Shown here piece after piece: positions 1 through 11,489 of a DNA stretch of 64,000 nt. Position 1 is the stretch's first letter; every line of letters begins with the position of its first letter. This DNA is from Phymatolithon calcareum (taxonomy: Eukaryota > Rhodophyta > Florideophyceae > Hapalidiales), in NCBI GenBank assembly GCA_977006965.1, contig OZ345385.1:930001-994000 (forward strand), read 5' to 3'. Below the pieces are notes generated by a model. That model did not search any database and had not been told where the DNA came from. It saw only the letters and a list, made by a program, of their open reading frames with translations. The translations under genes and the position numbers were made by a program.

Positions 1-380
1 GATCCCTCGAGATACCAACTGAGTCGGACAATTACCGGTGGTTCTCCGCGTAAGAGAAAGGTCGACACTGTTGGGATGCCTACTGCTGATATTCAACAGA
101 GCACCTCTTTGGAAAAAATCAGTACTATGTGCATACTTTGGTGTCACAGCCGTGATTGAGCTGGTCGCCCTCCAACACATTCTACCTTCATCCAAGATTA
201 GTGCTGAAATTGAATATGCATGTAAGCGACTCACTAGAGCACTTGTTGGGAGAAAAATACGAATCAAGGATATACTGAATAGTCAAACTACGTGAGCTTA
301 GAAAATCGTGCGAAAGCGGCCCTGTTACTCTTGAAGAGAGGCCTTGGGAGCTTTTAAAATAAATCAACACGTATCCCCTC
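1..380 (+). mobile_element. LINE-A 3' end fragment
   Basis: This is the C-terminal part of a LINE ORF2-like protein (38-295) followed by its 3' untranslated end. The C-terminal tract reads FNRAPLWKKS, then a Glu/Arg-rich block ending in RKIRIKDIL. The same tract recurs at 2,880-3,090, 8,430-8,670 and 33,650-33,875, which defines a repeat family that I label A. The 3' end near 355-380 carries GGAGCTTTTAAAATAAATC, also shared by the other copies. The copy enters from the left edge of the window and has no catalytic domain here. Family assignment is by internal comparison only; the clade is unknown. Confidence 0.75.
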
Positions 381-689
381 TGCACCTTGTGCAGCCTAGA
401 CAGCTGCTGTGACATCAAGTACCACTCGTAACTGTTAAAGTCTACTAGAGCTGTAAGGATGCGCAGTTGTTCCATCAGCTTCGAGAAATCCCTCAGTAAA
501 AGAAAGAAGGAAAGAATGCTATCGAAACCTAACGGACCATTTCGCACAAACCATATTCTTTCTGAGCAACAAAAAATGGGGGCAAAGCCAGGAACTACAT
601 GGAGACACAAGATTACAAACTTATCCTTCTCTGAACAAGAAGAAGAAGACAGACAGACAGACTGAAAGCCAAGAAAGCACTACACGCAC

Positions 690-1530
690 TTTTGTTCTTC
701 AGAAAAGAAACCATCAAAATTTACGGGTGGCCATGAGAACAGGGCGAGGCGCAGAGCAGAACACCTCGGTACGGCTATTGATGAGAACGGAGTCCGTGAC
801 GACAGGCTTCTGGAGCGATTCAAAAGTGCAGGCGCCAAAGTGCAGCTCATGAGCTCCCTAAGCATGACAAAGGAAAGGGTATAGCACTGAAAAGAGCATC
901 CGGCTCTTCAAGGCCTATATCAGGCCAGTGCATGAATACTCTGCACACTTAACACCTGATACAATCCGCGTATCAACAGCAGCAGTTCAAATCTAGAAGG
1001 ACATATCAACGACACTGTTCGGCAAGTGGGCAGCGCGTATTGGAGAAGACTAATGAAGCTTTGTCAAATAGAACCGTGGGAGTTCCGCCGACAGCACCTA
1101 CGCTCCAAGCTAAGACGAAGATTGGGCAAGGTAGTAGAAGAGACCGATGACGCTGGGGCAGAGCTCGAACTCGAAACACTTGACTGCATTCGAGAAGCGA
1201 ATACGGCAATTGACCCTCGAGATAAATCTAGTATCCGACGAGTCTGGGAGAAACAAGAAGAACGCCGGACAAGAAAAATATCGGTTTCATTTCTACCGCA
1301 CCAGGCAATGAGGATGAAAGAAAGAAGACAATGAATTCGTTAAGCAAGATGATTTTTAGGACGCTTCCCTAGAAACCTACCAAAGCTGATTGAAGAAATG
1401 GGTAGTCAAGGAGCATGGGCAATTGGTACAATCAGCAGAATCCTGAAGAAGCCTACATGGACCCCTTTTGAAGAGAATGAACAAAAAGAAGAAAGGAAGA
1501 TTTTTATTTAAAAGTTACCAACGCCTCTGC
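690..1530 (+). mobile_element. LINE-B C-terminal fragment
   Basis: This is a degenerate fragment of a second LINE family (B). Stop-interrupted translation at 740-870 matches the AEHLGTAIDENG / FKSAGAK block, which is also seen at 4,228-4,330 and, on the minus strand, at 58,300-58,480. The ORF at 1,026-1,334 carries the Arg/Glu-rich KQEERRTRKI block shared with 5,270-5,310 and 60,296-60,320. These blocks lie downstream of the reverse transcriptase in the better preserved copies. Several stops and frame changes make it non-coding. The 381-690 stretch upstream has no convincing gene. Confidence 0.65.
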
Positions 1531-1964
1531 TAACGCTTGGGGCAACTTTTCGAGTGCCAAGGCAATGTGGCATCATTCTGTCCGATGAAGAGTTTCTGAT
1601 GGTGGGTGTTCCACGATTTGATGGTCTACAAAAACCCACCTCTGGTCCTCAGAGGGGCCTCGAGGGGGGAAACTAGTCCATGTTCACGTGTCACGTGAGG
1701 GTTTGGAATTGCAGGGAGTGTTTACTACGTCTTGTAGGGGCGTGTGTTGTTGATAGCCTGGAACATGACCAGGAGTTTTTCGAGCGCCCGCTTTTGAACA
1801 GAATGAAGTGGCTAGAGGCTTTGACGTGATATTATGCAATTCTGAATAAGGCAACTGATAATTCTCGATGCTAGTGTAATGCGATTAGAAAGGTGCCGAC
1901 TTTCCTCAAGTTGGGACACATGGTACCATCTCAATAAATCCACTTAATTACGAGAACAGGGCGA
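1531..1964. other. intergenic, nothing recognised
   Basis: I see no credible ORF, RNA gene or terminal repeat in this stretch. It separates LINE-B from LINE-A fragments and is probably more decayed repeat. Confidence 0.4.
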
Positions 1965-3100
1965 GTGGCGTGCAAATCTCGTCCGTAAAGCATTGCAGCA
2001 AACAGAAGAAGGTAGAGTGTCAAAGAAACGGCGATTAGAAGGTTTTTTTGAATTTATTAAACGCCCTCAGTAACACTCATGAGACTTTTTTTTTTTTGAA
2101 TTTGGAATTTATTAAACGCCCTCAGTAACACTCATGAGACTGCAAGGGAGATGCGTTTCAGCAGCTACGTTGTAGCTTCGATCATATATTCAAATACTTG
2201 TAACCCGGGTTATCGTCGTAGCCCTAGCTGCAAAAACCCTCTCCCGTAAGAGGGCGGAGGGAAAAGCTTGGGGTCCACTGATCAGATTTCCTCAATTTGC
2301 GCCTTGTCTATTCCATGTCGTCGTAGAAGACGATAGTGAAGAAGAGTAGCTTGTCTAGAGCTTTTTCAGTGATATTAATCTCCTCTTTGGTCAGTTGATA
2401 TCTTCCGAGGTATTCTTCCAGGTTGTTCATGAGTATTGGTACAGTATCACCGAACTTGTCTGTGAGGAGTGATGTGCTCATTGGGGGGAGCCGACCGAAT
2501 GCCCACTTTACCGCCAATTGGCGGTGCCGTGTTTTCGGGAGTCTGATAATCGCCGGGGTGGACCCGGGCAGATGGTAGGGAATTTTTCTCTTTCTTTTGG
2601 ACTCCGAGACGTCTCCTTCGTCTTTGAAGAGCAAGGTCCTCAGCGAACACTCATGAGACTGCAAGGGAGATGCGTTTCAGCAGCTATGTTGTAGCTTCGA
2701 TCGTCTATTCAAGTACTAGCCCTAGCTGCAAAAACCCTCTCCCGTAAAATGGGACTACATTTAGATTGTGCAATCCAAGTGTTGAAGAATTGCGAAGAGG
2801 AGCGCGAATTGAAAATCCCGATAAGCATGCCGAAAACATTGCCAGGAGTGTTACTTATATGGAATAGAACGACGCGGTTAAGATGCCTTCGACTGATTTT
2901 GAACAGAGCCCCGCTATGGAAAAAATCAATTCTGGGCGAGTACTTCGGTCCCAGTGCAGAGATTTAGCTCATTGCACTCCAGCGCCTACTTGGGTCTAAT
3001 ATGATGGACAAAGAGACTAAATATGAATGCAGAAGACTCATTCAAGCCCTCATAGGGAAAGCAACTCAAATCAAGGCGATGTTAGGAAGCTAGAATGCGA
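1965..3100 (+). mobile_element. LINE-A fragment, split by an antisense LINE-E piece
   Basis: Family A coding sequence begins near 1,965 (QTEEGRVSKKRR block, matching 33,505-33,545). It breaks off at about 2,040 in a T-run and resumes near 2,755 (EERELKIPISMPK, then NRTTRLRCLR), ending near 3,100. The intervening 2,040-2,745 is an antisense LINE-E fragment, so this is an old LINE-A copy with a younger insertion. Stops are present and no activity is expected. Confidence 0.65.
2040..2745 (-). mobile_element. LINE-E 3' end fragment, with local duplications
   Basis: The minus-strand ORF at 2,664-2,308 encodes a LINE C-terminus (KRKIPYHLPG, RHRQLAVKWAFGR, ending FFTIVFYDDME). The same C-terminus occurs on the plus strand at 33,990-34,300. 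The 3' end of the family (CCCTCAGTAACACTCATGAG in this orientation) appears in tandem at about 2,060-2,085 and 2,110-2,140. The adjoining segment GCAAGGGAGATGCGTTTCAG recurs at about 2,142 and 2,663. This suggests either serial insertion of short 3' ends or a local duplication. Related to the C-terminus of family C. Confidence 0.65.
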
Positions 3101-3149
3101 TGAGGCGAAATAATTGAGATGCTGCCTCTAGACCCGGCGGAAATGATAG

Positions 3150-4404
3150 CCCATTTAATAGACGAGCTCAAGGATCACAAAGGAACGGGAGCTTAAGAGA
3201 GCCCTAAGACGTGCCCCGACGCAAAAAGCAGCGGGATCGGATGGCATTATCTCCGAAGCCCTGCTACTTACCCTAGTGGAAAGCTATAGCATCCTACTTG
3301 CAACGATAACAAAAGCCGGCCATCTCGGTTGCCGACCTGCCGATTGGAATAAGGCACTGGCGATTCCAATATTCAAAAAAGAAGACCCTAGCTCCCCTAA
3401 AAGCTATAGGCCGATTTCCTTATTATCTCACGTTGCAAAATATTTCAATGAAGACTAACTGATTCGGAAGGAATATGGATTCAGTACGTCCCAAATGGGA
3501 TTCCAGCCCAGGAAAGGCACAGAAAGGGCACTCCGCCGTTACACAGTAGCCGTACGACAAGGAAGAAGGCAAAAGCGGTGCTCGACCTAAAGTCAGTATA
3601 CGACCGAGTCCCAAGAGAGGAGCTATTGTGAGAAATCGACCTCAGACTATCAGCAAATGTTGCATCGCTCGCCTTTTTCTCACTGCAGAAGAATTTATGA
3701 ACGATGCAGCAATAGCTCAAGGAACAAGCGAACGAGGAGTCCCCCAAGGATCCCCCATCAGCCTCACACTGTTCAACATCCTCATGGAACGTGGAACCAC
3801 CACGCTTGCTCCGGGTGGAATCGAATCGTCGAGTGGTACGCAGAGAAGAAGGAGTGGTCTCCTAATTACCTAGACCTGCAGTAATCTAAGTAGAAGATAA
3901 TTCGGAACAACAAAGCACTGCCTTGCAAAACCCCACTTGGGAGCGAAGGCAACTTATATACATACATACATGGACACCTTGGCAGAAAGAATCAAAGCTG
4001 TTCATCTCAATGATTCCAATGCGAGCCTCCGCTTGAACATGTTTGCCGACGATGTCATACGAATCGCAAGGAACGAAGAAGAACAACACAAAATGCTTAA
4101 TGAATGCTCTTAATGGCCACAGGTCTATCGAATGACGTGGTCAACCCAAAAATGCTCAATCATACTCCCAGGTCAAAGGATTGGAGATCCCATCCTCCTG
4201 ACAGACGAGGAAGTTGACATAAGACGAACTGCAGAATATCTCGGGACGACTATTGGTGCGAACGGAACTCGCGATGACAAGCTCCTGGCGCGATATAAAA
4301 CGGCATGTGGGAAAGTGCGTCTCATGAGCACCCTGGGCATGAGAAGAACATTCATTCATTCTGCATATTCCCCTAGTGGAGCTAGCAACGCTTCGAGGGT
4401 CTAA
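3150..4404 (+). mobile_element. LINE-B reverse transcriptase remnant
   Basis: This is a degenerate reverse transcriptase of a non-LTR retrotransposon. Visible blocks in order are: AIPIFKKEDPSSPKSYRPIS (RT motif 1-2 region, about 3,360-3,420), a fingers/palm block near 3,480-3,640, GVPQGSPISLTLFNILM (about 3,738-3,786), then MFADDVIR (about 4,038-4,060), the catalytic FADD variant of YxDD. The AEYLGTTIGANG thumb block follows at 4,230. Frame changes and stops occur near 3,458, 3,627 and 3,880. It is the same family as 9,020-9,790, which is better preserved. Confidence 0.8.
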
Positions 4405-4416
4405 GTTTTTTCCATT

Positions 4417-4884
4417 CTATCTTATTTGTCGCGAGCTTGGTAGTGGCTTGCACGTCGAGGGCAGGTGAATCGCTAAAGATTGAGTCTGGTGTTGGTCGAA
4501 CACATTGAAGTAGGACCTGTCGGATAAGGCGACTTCATCCATCCTAAGGATGTGTCCAAGCCAGGTCCATCGCAGGTCCCTGGCGAGTAATACCACGTCG
4601 ATTGTAGGATTCCTGGTCTCGTCGGCGATGTGTCTTCCCGTTATTCTAGATAGCATTCTGGCGTTTGTTGATCTTAGTTTTCTGCACACTTTCTCTGCTA
4701 GCTTCCATGCTTCACAGCCGTAGAGGAGAGTAGAGAGGACGCAGGCGCGAAACATGCGTAGTCGGAGCCCTGTTGGTAGCCTGTCATCCGTAAGAATCCG
4801 CCGGAGGTCTCGGAAACGGGACCAGGCAATTGAGGCACGGTGGTTGACTGGGACCATTGAGTCACCATTTCCGGACTGCATCAC
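4417..4884 (-). mobile_element. LINE-D C-terminal fragment (antisense)
   Basis: The ORF at 4,884-4,417 carries the post-RT block of another LINE family: RLRMFRACVLSTLLYGCEAW, then a conserved WLGHILRM. The YGCE.W...LGH.LRM arrangement is typical of many eukaryotic endonuclease/reverse-transcriptase LINEs and is shared with the plus-strand copy at 34,460-34,929. The fragment is antisense inside family B material, which begins again at about 4,885. It lacks the catalytic domain. Confidence 0.7.
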
Positions 4885-5320
4885 TCCAAGATATTTGAAC
4901 AGGATATAGTACCGAGAAGAGTATCAAGCTTTTCAAAGCTTTTACCAGGCCAGTATATGTGTACGCGGCGTAAATAACACCCGACACAATCCGCATATCG
5001 AAAGCAGCAGTGAGAATCCAGAAGGTCATGGCAACGATTCTGTTCGGAAAGCGGGCAGTGCGGCACTGGAGAAGATTAATGAAACTGTGCCAAATTGAGC
5101 CGTGAGAGTTACGCCGCCGGCACCTGCTCCAGAAGCGAAGACGAAAATTAAGCAAGATAGTGAAGGAGACTGAAGACAAGGGGACAGAGCTAGAGCTCAA
5201 AACTCTCGATCGTACACGAGAACGAAACACATTAAGTGGTTTCAAAAATAGATTTGGCCTCCGGCGAGCATGGGAGCAGCAAGAAGAACGACGTGCCAGA
5301 AAAATAAATTTTACCAAGAA
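4885..5320 (+). mobile_element. LINE-B 3' coding fragment
   Basis: Family B C-terminal coding region with stops. It resembles 870-1,334 nearly block for block (a chain of charged residues, then EERRARKINF at about 5,285-5,310). It abuts the C-terminal end of the hAT pseudogene at about 5,320, so this LINE piece cuts into or flanks the hAT relic. No TSD was identified by eye. Confidence 0.6.
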
Positions 5321-7125
5321 TTGCACACCGCACTTCGCAAGACTCCAAAGCAGCTCTACGTCAGCCGTCGAAGCCAGAACAAAATCACAATTGATGTACT
5401 TCTCTTCATAAGAACTTTCGTCCTCAGCGTTAATAATGTCATCAATGTCATCCGGAGCAGACTGTTGCGCAGTAGGGTGATTGTTGTATGATTCATGCAA
5501 CAATCCTTAGTAAGCATCCATCTGTTCGGCTGTCATGGTATGCGTCCTCCTCTGCTGTATTTTCCCGACGCCAGATTCAAATTCTGAACATAACACAATG
5601 CACTGGTCTGCACCCCGGAGAGATGTCAAGAACGGAAAGGGCATTAGACTCCATACTACACTACAGCGTCACCATAGTTGACAATATGGAGAACGACGAG
5701 TCCCTGTATTAGGGACGAGGTGATATACTAGAATGAGCAGTGTCGAAAAGCTGCTCCCGTACAGTCTTAGAAGTGTTAATGAGGGCTTTCAAATAAACAA
5801 ATAAACAGTTGCAAAAAAACAATGCACTGGTTGCAGAAATGTACTGCGTTCCGAGTCCACAGCACCCAAGAGGATTATTATATGTGTTTGGATGATCTTT
5901 TTGCTCGGATACAAGCTGCGAAAGTGCGTTCAGCATATATTGACCCTTCGAATGGCGAATTTCCTTCTCCTGAAGTTTTTCGGTTAGCCTGTTTATTACT
6001 GCAAACATTGTGGTGTACTTTTGCACACGGCGTGCAAAGCTTTCACTACCATTTAGGTCCAAGTCACAGTCCGGTCTGTTGCTGATCTCAGTGAACTGTG
6101 GGTGAATCTGAAGGAATCGCTCAAACATGTAAAACATTCCCGACCATCGAGTCTTGTTCGGCTTGACAGGTTCCAGATCGGTGAGGTTCCTAAGAGCAGT
6201 GGTTCTCTTGATTTTGCGCTTGTCTTGTACCATAGTCTCCTCTATGCTGTCATTGACGTATATCAAGTCAGAATCGGAGCGCACCCAGGCTTTCATTTCC
6301 AGTTGAGCTTGTGATTATTGCATCCAACCTGGGGAATATTGAGAAGATGCGCATCACGATGTTTCGTGTTCCAGTTGTCGGCAATTTGGCATGTTGCAAA
6401 TTCTTGAAGACTCATGTCGTAGAATTCTCGGAGTATGTCATGGAAGAACTGAACATGAGTTTCGGCGCTAAATTGTGTTGCTTCTCTGTTCTCATCAGTT
6501 TCGTTTGCAATAGGAGAAATCCCGAACAAGGTTTTTGCACTTCATCTCTGTTCTTGTACGAAGTGCTAGAGTGCGCATTGGTTCTCTTCATGTAAACAGC
6601 AAACAAGGCCATTTAATGCGTACCATTTGTCGTCAAGCCATCATGCATGATTGCCCCTTTCTTTCCCTCTTTCGAAATTTCCTTTTCCACAAGTTCTGTG
6701 AGCTGAAGCATTACCTCTTTGGCTTTCTTAGCTGACAAAACAGGGATATGCTTAGCAAAGGCGAGTAAAGAAGTTCTTCGATCCATATGATAGGAAAAAT
6801 TTTATTGACGATGGGTTAATCCAGTCGTACATAGCTTGGTCTTATGGGCTAGCGAAAAACGTTGTACAAACCTTGAGATAGTACCGCCCCTTTCCAGCGC
6901 CATTGTTTTGGCTTCAATAAAAGACTCCATGAGAGCAGATTTCCCATAGCAAAATTTCCAGTGGTTTGTGGGGTTGGTGAAACCAGCACCGAAGACTGAT
7001 TTCAAGATGGCCTTGCATCCCTCGGAGGAGCATATCCAAATGTGCTTCTCTTTTCCGTTTTCATTTTGCCTGCCTAGATAATACCCCCCATCGTCCGCAT
7101 TGTCCCGAGTCAAAACATTTTCCAC
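5320..7125 (-). pseudogene. hAT-family transposase pseudogene
   Basis: Minus-strand relic of an hAT transposase, with domains in the expected order. The BED-type zinc finger at about 7,060-6,950 has Cys pairs and the HWKFC ending. A degenerate catalytic core at about 6,660-6,600 (IMHDG, then LFAVYM) is followed by CNNHKLNW (about 6,315) and NKTRWSGMFYMFERF (about 6,150). The C-terminal dimerisation block is at about 5,400-5,330 (DFVLASTADVELLWSLAK). Frames change at least four times and a LINE-C 3' end is inserted at 5,608-5,818. The order and motifs are characteristic of hAT elements. No intact terminal repeats were found around it. Confidence 0.75.
5608..5818 (+). mobile_element. LINE-C 3' end insertion with 13-bp target duplication
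   Basis: A 5'-truncated LINE of about 211 bp. It contains the last codons of family C (VDNMENDESLY), the 3' untranslated end and a short A tail. It is bracketed by the direct repeat ACAATGCACTGGT at 5,595-5,607 and 5,819-5,831. The target is the hAT pseudogene, so the LINE insertion postdates it. Truncation plus tail plus target duplication is the standard outcome of target-primed reverse transcription. The same 3' end occurs at 14,985-15,190. Confidence 0.9.
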
Positions 7126-7139
7126 CAGCTCTCTTGCGT

Positions 7140-7611
7140 TAATTTCAGGCTCCTAATTAGGATTGGAATTTACTTTGCGCTTCCTCATGATAGGCTTGAA
7201 TGCAGAGGCTCTTGCAGGTCGCTTGCAACAAGTGACATGGATGACTTCAATATATATATAGCTGTTGGTTTGTAAGTCTAGGCTTCAAGTACATCGGCCG
7301 GTGAGAGTCGTCTGGAGATAGTCAGCAAATCATAGTCACCAGGTAGCCATAGAAGCATTTATTCGTCTGGGCGGCCATCGTCAAGATCGACAGTCCAATT
7401 AATTGGATATAATTGGAGAAGTTTTACATCCAAATAATTATATTGCAATTATTTCAGCCGTGCCCAATTACAATTGCAATTCTTCAGGAAGGAAAAATTA
7501 AGAATTGGAATTGGAGAATTTTGAAAACTCACTATTGCAATTGCATGTTTTGCTGATTCACATAATTGTATTGCGAAAATTGCAATTAATCTTTTTCCAA
7601 TTAATTTTAGG
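7140..7611. other. AT-rich non-coding stretch with AATTGCAATT motifs
   Basis: No gene is visible. From about 7,400 to 7,610 the sequence is rich in ATTGCAATT-like words. Such words also fill the subterminal region of the nonautonomous hAT elements at 31.6 and 38.8 kb. Because it lies just upstream of the BED-finger end of the hAT pseudogene, it may be that element's 5' subterminal region. No matching terminal repeat was found. Confidence 0.35.
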
Positions 7612-8012
7612 GGATATGTGTTGATTTATTTTAAAAGCTCCCAAGGCCTCTTTTTAAGAGGAACAGGGCAGCTTTTGCACGATTTTCTAAGCTAACGTAG
7701 TTTGAATATTTGGTATATCCTTGATTCGTATTTCTCTCCCAACAAGTGCTCTAATGAGTCGCTTACATTCATATTCAATTTCAGGACTAATCTTGACATC
7801 TCGATTCCTTCAGCGTCCCTGTGCGATGCTTTTGTGGGTATCGGATTGGTAGTATCTTCATAGTTGGGTGCATCATTTTCACTCACGCTTGGCTTAGGTG
7901 TTGATTCACTCATCGCGCTCTCTTTGGGGTCCAGGTTTTTGACTAGCAGTTCGGTAGTATCGTTGGAAGGCTCAAGATCTTGTCGTGCTCTATTCCCATG
8001 GTTAACAATCAC
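7612..8012 (-). mobile_element. LINE-A 3' end fragment (antisense)
   Basis: Antisense copy of the LINE-A 3' end. The reverse complement of 7,612-7,650 gives the GGAGCTTTTAAAATAAATC terminus seen at 350 and 33,940. Further in, the C-terminal coding block (GREIRIKDI) is readable in one minus frame. Beyond about 7,800 the homology is unclear. It lies head to head with the next plus-strand LINE-A piece. Confidence 0.65.
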
Positions 8013-8019
8013 AGTTCCA

Positions 8020-8730
8020 CTCTCGGCAATCGAGTCGGCAGAGGGCTTGTTCTACAAGAATGTTTTCGGAAAGTATGCCGAACACCGCCGGGACTGAATG
8101 CGAGTTCTGTGCCGACTGGGACCACCAAAGATGATGAGACGTCATCAAGCAGAAAGGTTTGCATTAAGCCTGGTAAGACACAAAAAGCGCCTTGAAGAAA
8201 CAGAAGAGTACGTTGGAAGAGATGAGGACGTAAAGGAAGCAATGAAGGATATTGAATATCTCAAGATGTATGAAGACTTGCGACAATCCTTTCAGAAAGC
8301 CCAGGAGGGATCTGTCACGAAGAAGAGGAGGAGAGAAGAAACAATGAAGGTATGGGAAAAGGAAGAAGAAGGCAGATCAATGAAGATTCCTATTGAAGGC
8401 AAGCTACCAGGGATCCTTTACATAAGAGAAAGAACAACACGTTTAAGGTGCCTAAGGTTGACATTCAACCGAGCACCCCTTTGGAGGAAATCAGTGTTTG
8501 GTGCTTACTGTAGGATTACCGCGGTGATCGAACTAGTCGCCTTACAACGTACCCTAGCGTCATCGAAGATGAGAACAGAAATTGAGTTTGAGTGCAAGAG
8601 ACTCACAGGAGCTCTTTTTGGGAGAGAATTACGAATCAAGAACGTTTTGAGGAGCCAGATGACTTTAGAGTAGAGATTATGAAAAGAGCTGCCCCGTTAC
8701 TCCAAGGTGAGGCTTTGGGAGCTCTCAAAA
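8020..8730 (+). mobile_element. LINE-A 3' coding fragment
   Basis: A longer LINE-A C-terminus with the blocks ESAEGLFYKNVFGKYAEHRR (8,030-8,093), MRVLCRLGPPKM (8,098), a charged linker, then RTTRLRCLRLTFNRAPLWRK and RELRIKN. The ORF at 8,098-8,673 is open for 191 codons. It parallels 33,240-33,877 closely. No RT domain is included, and the 3' terminal motif is present around 8,700-8,740. Confidence 0.7.
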
Positions 8731-8875
8731 ATAAAATCATCAAATATACATTAGCGACACTTCTACTGTTAGGAACTGCTTCACTAAGCATGCTGAAGAC
8801 CTCTATGAGCTTGGCGCTGTTGATGCGCTTGATAGCGAGAAGCTTTCATATGCAAAAAATTAAATGAATCTTATT

Positions 8876-8912
8876 CCCTCAATTGAGGGAAAAGTGCCCC
8901 TCAATTGAGGGA
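8876..8912. repeat. tandem pair of short palindromes
   Basis: The 14-bp palindrome CCCTCAATTGAGGG occurs twice, separated by a short spacer. It is of unknown origin and may be the edge of a decayed DNA element. Confidence 0.6.
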
Positions 8913-9019
8913 AAATTTCCGTAAAATAGACACTAGCGTCTCCAGATGCGTTGGTAACCAGTTTCTCTCCATTGGTACGCCCGCCGGTAACCTCAGCTTG
9001 GAAGGATGATATCATACCG

Positions 9020-9790
9020 ATTGAGTACAGGCGCAGACTACACAAGGCTCAATTATCCCAGAGGAAACGCCATTCGACCGAGGAAGTTTCAAGTCACACG
9101 AGCACTAAACCGAGAGCTCAAAAAGGCCCTCCGGCGTGTCCCGAAGCAAAAAGCAGCTGGCCCGGACTGTATCTTCTCTGAAGCACTGCTACTAACACCG
9201 GAAGAAAGTTACAGCTTTCTACTAGCAACGATCACAAAGGCTGGACAGCTCGGTTGCTGGCCTGACGATTGGAGTAATGCGCTGGTGGTCCCGATATTCA
9301 AGAAAGGAGACCCAAGCTCCCCAAAAAGCTACAGGCCGATCTCACTATTATCACACGCTCGCAAAATATTTGAATCAGCAGTGGATAAACTGATCCGGAA
9401 GGAATACGCCTTCAACAGATAAAAAATGGGATTTCAGCCACGCAAAGGCACGGAAAGAGCCCTTCTCCACTACACAGCGGCCGAAAGACAAGGAAGGAAC
9501 ACCAAAGCCGTTCTTGACTTGAAGTCAGCATATGACCGAGTCCCAAGAGAAGAGCTAATGCGAGAAATCGATCTCTGAATATCAGCAAGTGTTGCAGCAC
9601 TAGCCTCCATCTCTCTGCAGAATACTAACTTCACGGTTATGAACGATACGAGAAGAACGGTAGGAATAAGCGAGTGTGTTGTTCCCCAAGGATCCCCCAT
9701 CAGCCCAACACTGTTCAATATCCCCATGAACACCTTAGCAGAGAGGATAACCGCTCTGAACTTCAACGAGTCCAGTGCTAATCTCCGTCT
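9020..9790 (+). mobile_element. LINE-B reverse transcriptase fragment
   Basis: Best-preserved RT of family B. It starts with LNRELKKALRRVPKQKAAGP (about 9,108), continues to VPIFKKGDPSSPKSYRPIS (9,288-9,345), then GFQPRKGTERALLHYT and VLDLKSAYDRVP (motif A, with the catalytic Asp in DLKSAYD, near 9,515-9,545), and VVPQGSPISPTLFNI (9,678-9,722). It has stops at about 9,420 and 9,576 and loses homology after about 9,790, before the FADD motif. Inactive. Confidence 0.8.
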
Positions 9791-9974
9791 AAATACTGAA
9801 ACTGCTCATGAAAACCTTCTCGTTGCTCACGAGCTTGAAACACTGCTGCATTTTTTGTGCTACAAATTCTCTATAGTACTGTGGAATTCCCATAAGACCG
9901 TTTCTTGCAGCCAGTTTCCTCAAGAATACCATTCCTCGCCCTGATTCATTCCATAAAGAGATTCAGATTTGTAG

Positions 9975-10128
9975 GGGGTTTATTGGACGACAAGAGGCTC
10001 GTCCGCACGATACTGGTACAATGCACACCCAGCACATACGCCTCTCTCCTTGACGATATCGCAAACCAAGATATCGAATCGGCCATAATAAATGCTTCCA
10101 AAGCCCTGTCAGATTCAAGTCCTTTTGG
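9975..10128 (+). mobile_element. LINE-D 3' coding fragment
   Basis: A short piece of family D (RLVRTILVQCTP.TYASLLDDI). It matches 34,750-34,830, where the same words follow WLGH.LRM. It ends at about 10,110 in LINE-C sequence. The 9,790-9,975 stretch upstream is unrecognised. Confidence 0.55.
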
Positions 10129-10129
10129 A

Positions 10130-11478
10130 ATTCAAACCTGGATCACTTAGCAAAGAAGAGGAAAAGTTGTACAAGAAAGCATTAAGGACACAAGAGCCCG
10201 AGAGATGGGAAAAATACAAGAAATGTAAGAGAAGAATTAGAAGGCTTGTGAATAAGAAGAAAAGGTCGTTATATCAAGAGTTCATCTCCGAACTTGAACA
10301 AAAAGATTCTGCAACCAGAATCTCACAACTGTCTAAAATGAAACGATTGAGGTCGTGGAGGACAGCGCGGAATAAGGCGTCCGGGAAACCACTGGACCAC
10401 ATGCTCTTCACGGCTCACGTCTCCAAGACTTGCTCTGACAAGGACAATTGGAGGCAAGAAATACCATTTTTCGCGTGCCCGCAGGAGATGAATGAAGAGA
10501 TCAGTGAAGCCCTAGCAAACGCATCTTTCAAGAAAACGGCCCGTCTCGATGAGGTGAAAGCAGAGATGCTCAAGACCAACGTCGACCTCAACTCAGAAAT
10601 CATATTCGAATTGTGGTCAGCTTGTGGCAGAGTCGGCGACATCCCACTGTTTTCGCGAAGGTCAGTGCTCGTAGAAATCCATAACAAAGGGAATACGGAA
10701 GATCCCGGAAACTACAGGCCAATATCGCTCTTGAGTCAGACAAGGAAAGTTGTGGAATCAGCCTCAATACACTACTTAGAAGACACTACTCAATCCATGA
10801 GTATTAACTCGGATTCCAGAAAGGCAAGAGTACGAAAACAGCCATACTCCGAGCAACGGAGCTGCAGCGCAAAGGGCATAGGTGCATCGCGGTCCTCGAC
10901 CTCAAAGCGGCATATGACTCTGTACCTAGGAAACTACTCCAGGAGCTGATGAGAATGATCCTACCTAAGGCCATCAGCGACATGTGTGAGGCATTTCTAT
11001 TACCCTCCGGGATTCTCACAGCGGGAGACAGTAACAGGAACTAGTTCATAGTCCACAGAGGAGCCCTCCAGGGTCACCGCTCAGCCCAAGTCTGTACAAC
11101 ATATTTATGGACGAGATCGCGGAGCGCATAAGCGCTGTTCCGAGCGAGGTAGCAGACATGTCTGCAGTTCTATTTGCAGACGACGTGATCCTGTTGGCGA
11201 AAAACCCGCACGCGCTGCAGCACATGCTCGATATTGCAACGAAATGGGCCGAAGAGAGAGGAATGACGTGGAACACCAAAAAAGGTAAGAGCGAGGTTCT
11301 GGAGTCGATCGACACAAAGAACCACACATTCCGGCTAACGCACCAGACCCTTTCGCAGGAAGATGAAGTTTCATACCTCGGGATATCTCTAGGACCAACC
11401 GGAATTACGGACACAATCACAATCAGGCGTATAAAAAAAGCCAATGCAGCGATACACCAACTGAAGCCACCATTTGGT
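10130..11478 (+). mobile_element. LINE-C reverse transcriptase fragment
   Basis: A long LINE-C piece. A basic linker region at about 10,140-10,300 is followed by RT blocks: DPGNYRPISLLSQTRKVVES (about 10,700-10,760), a motif A region in a shifted frame (VLDLKAAYDSVP, about 10,895-10,930), GALQGSPLSPSLYNIFMDEI (about 11,060-11,120) and LFADDVILLAKN (about 11,170-11,205, the FADD catalytic motif). Frameshifts separate the blocks. Homology stops near 11,478, inside the block that continues intact at 14,280-14,620, so the 3' end is missing here. It abuts host-gene sequence on the other strand. Confidence 0.8.
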
Positions 11479-11489
11479 TTTCTGGAAGG

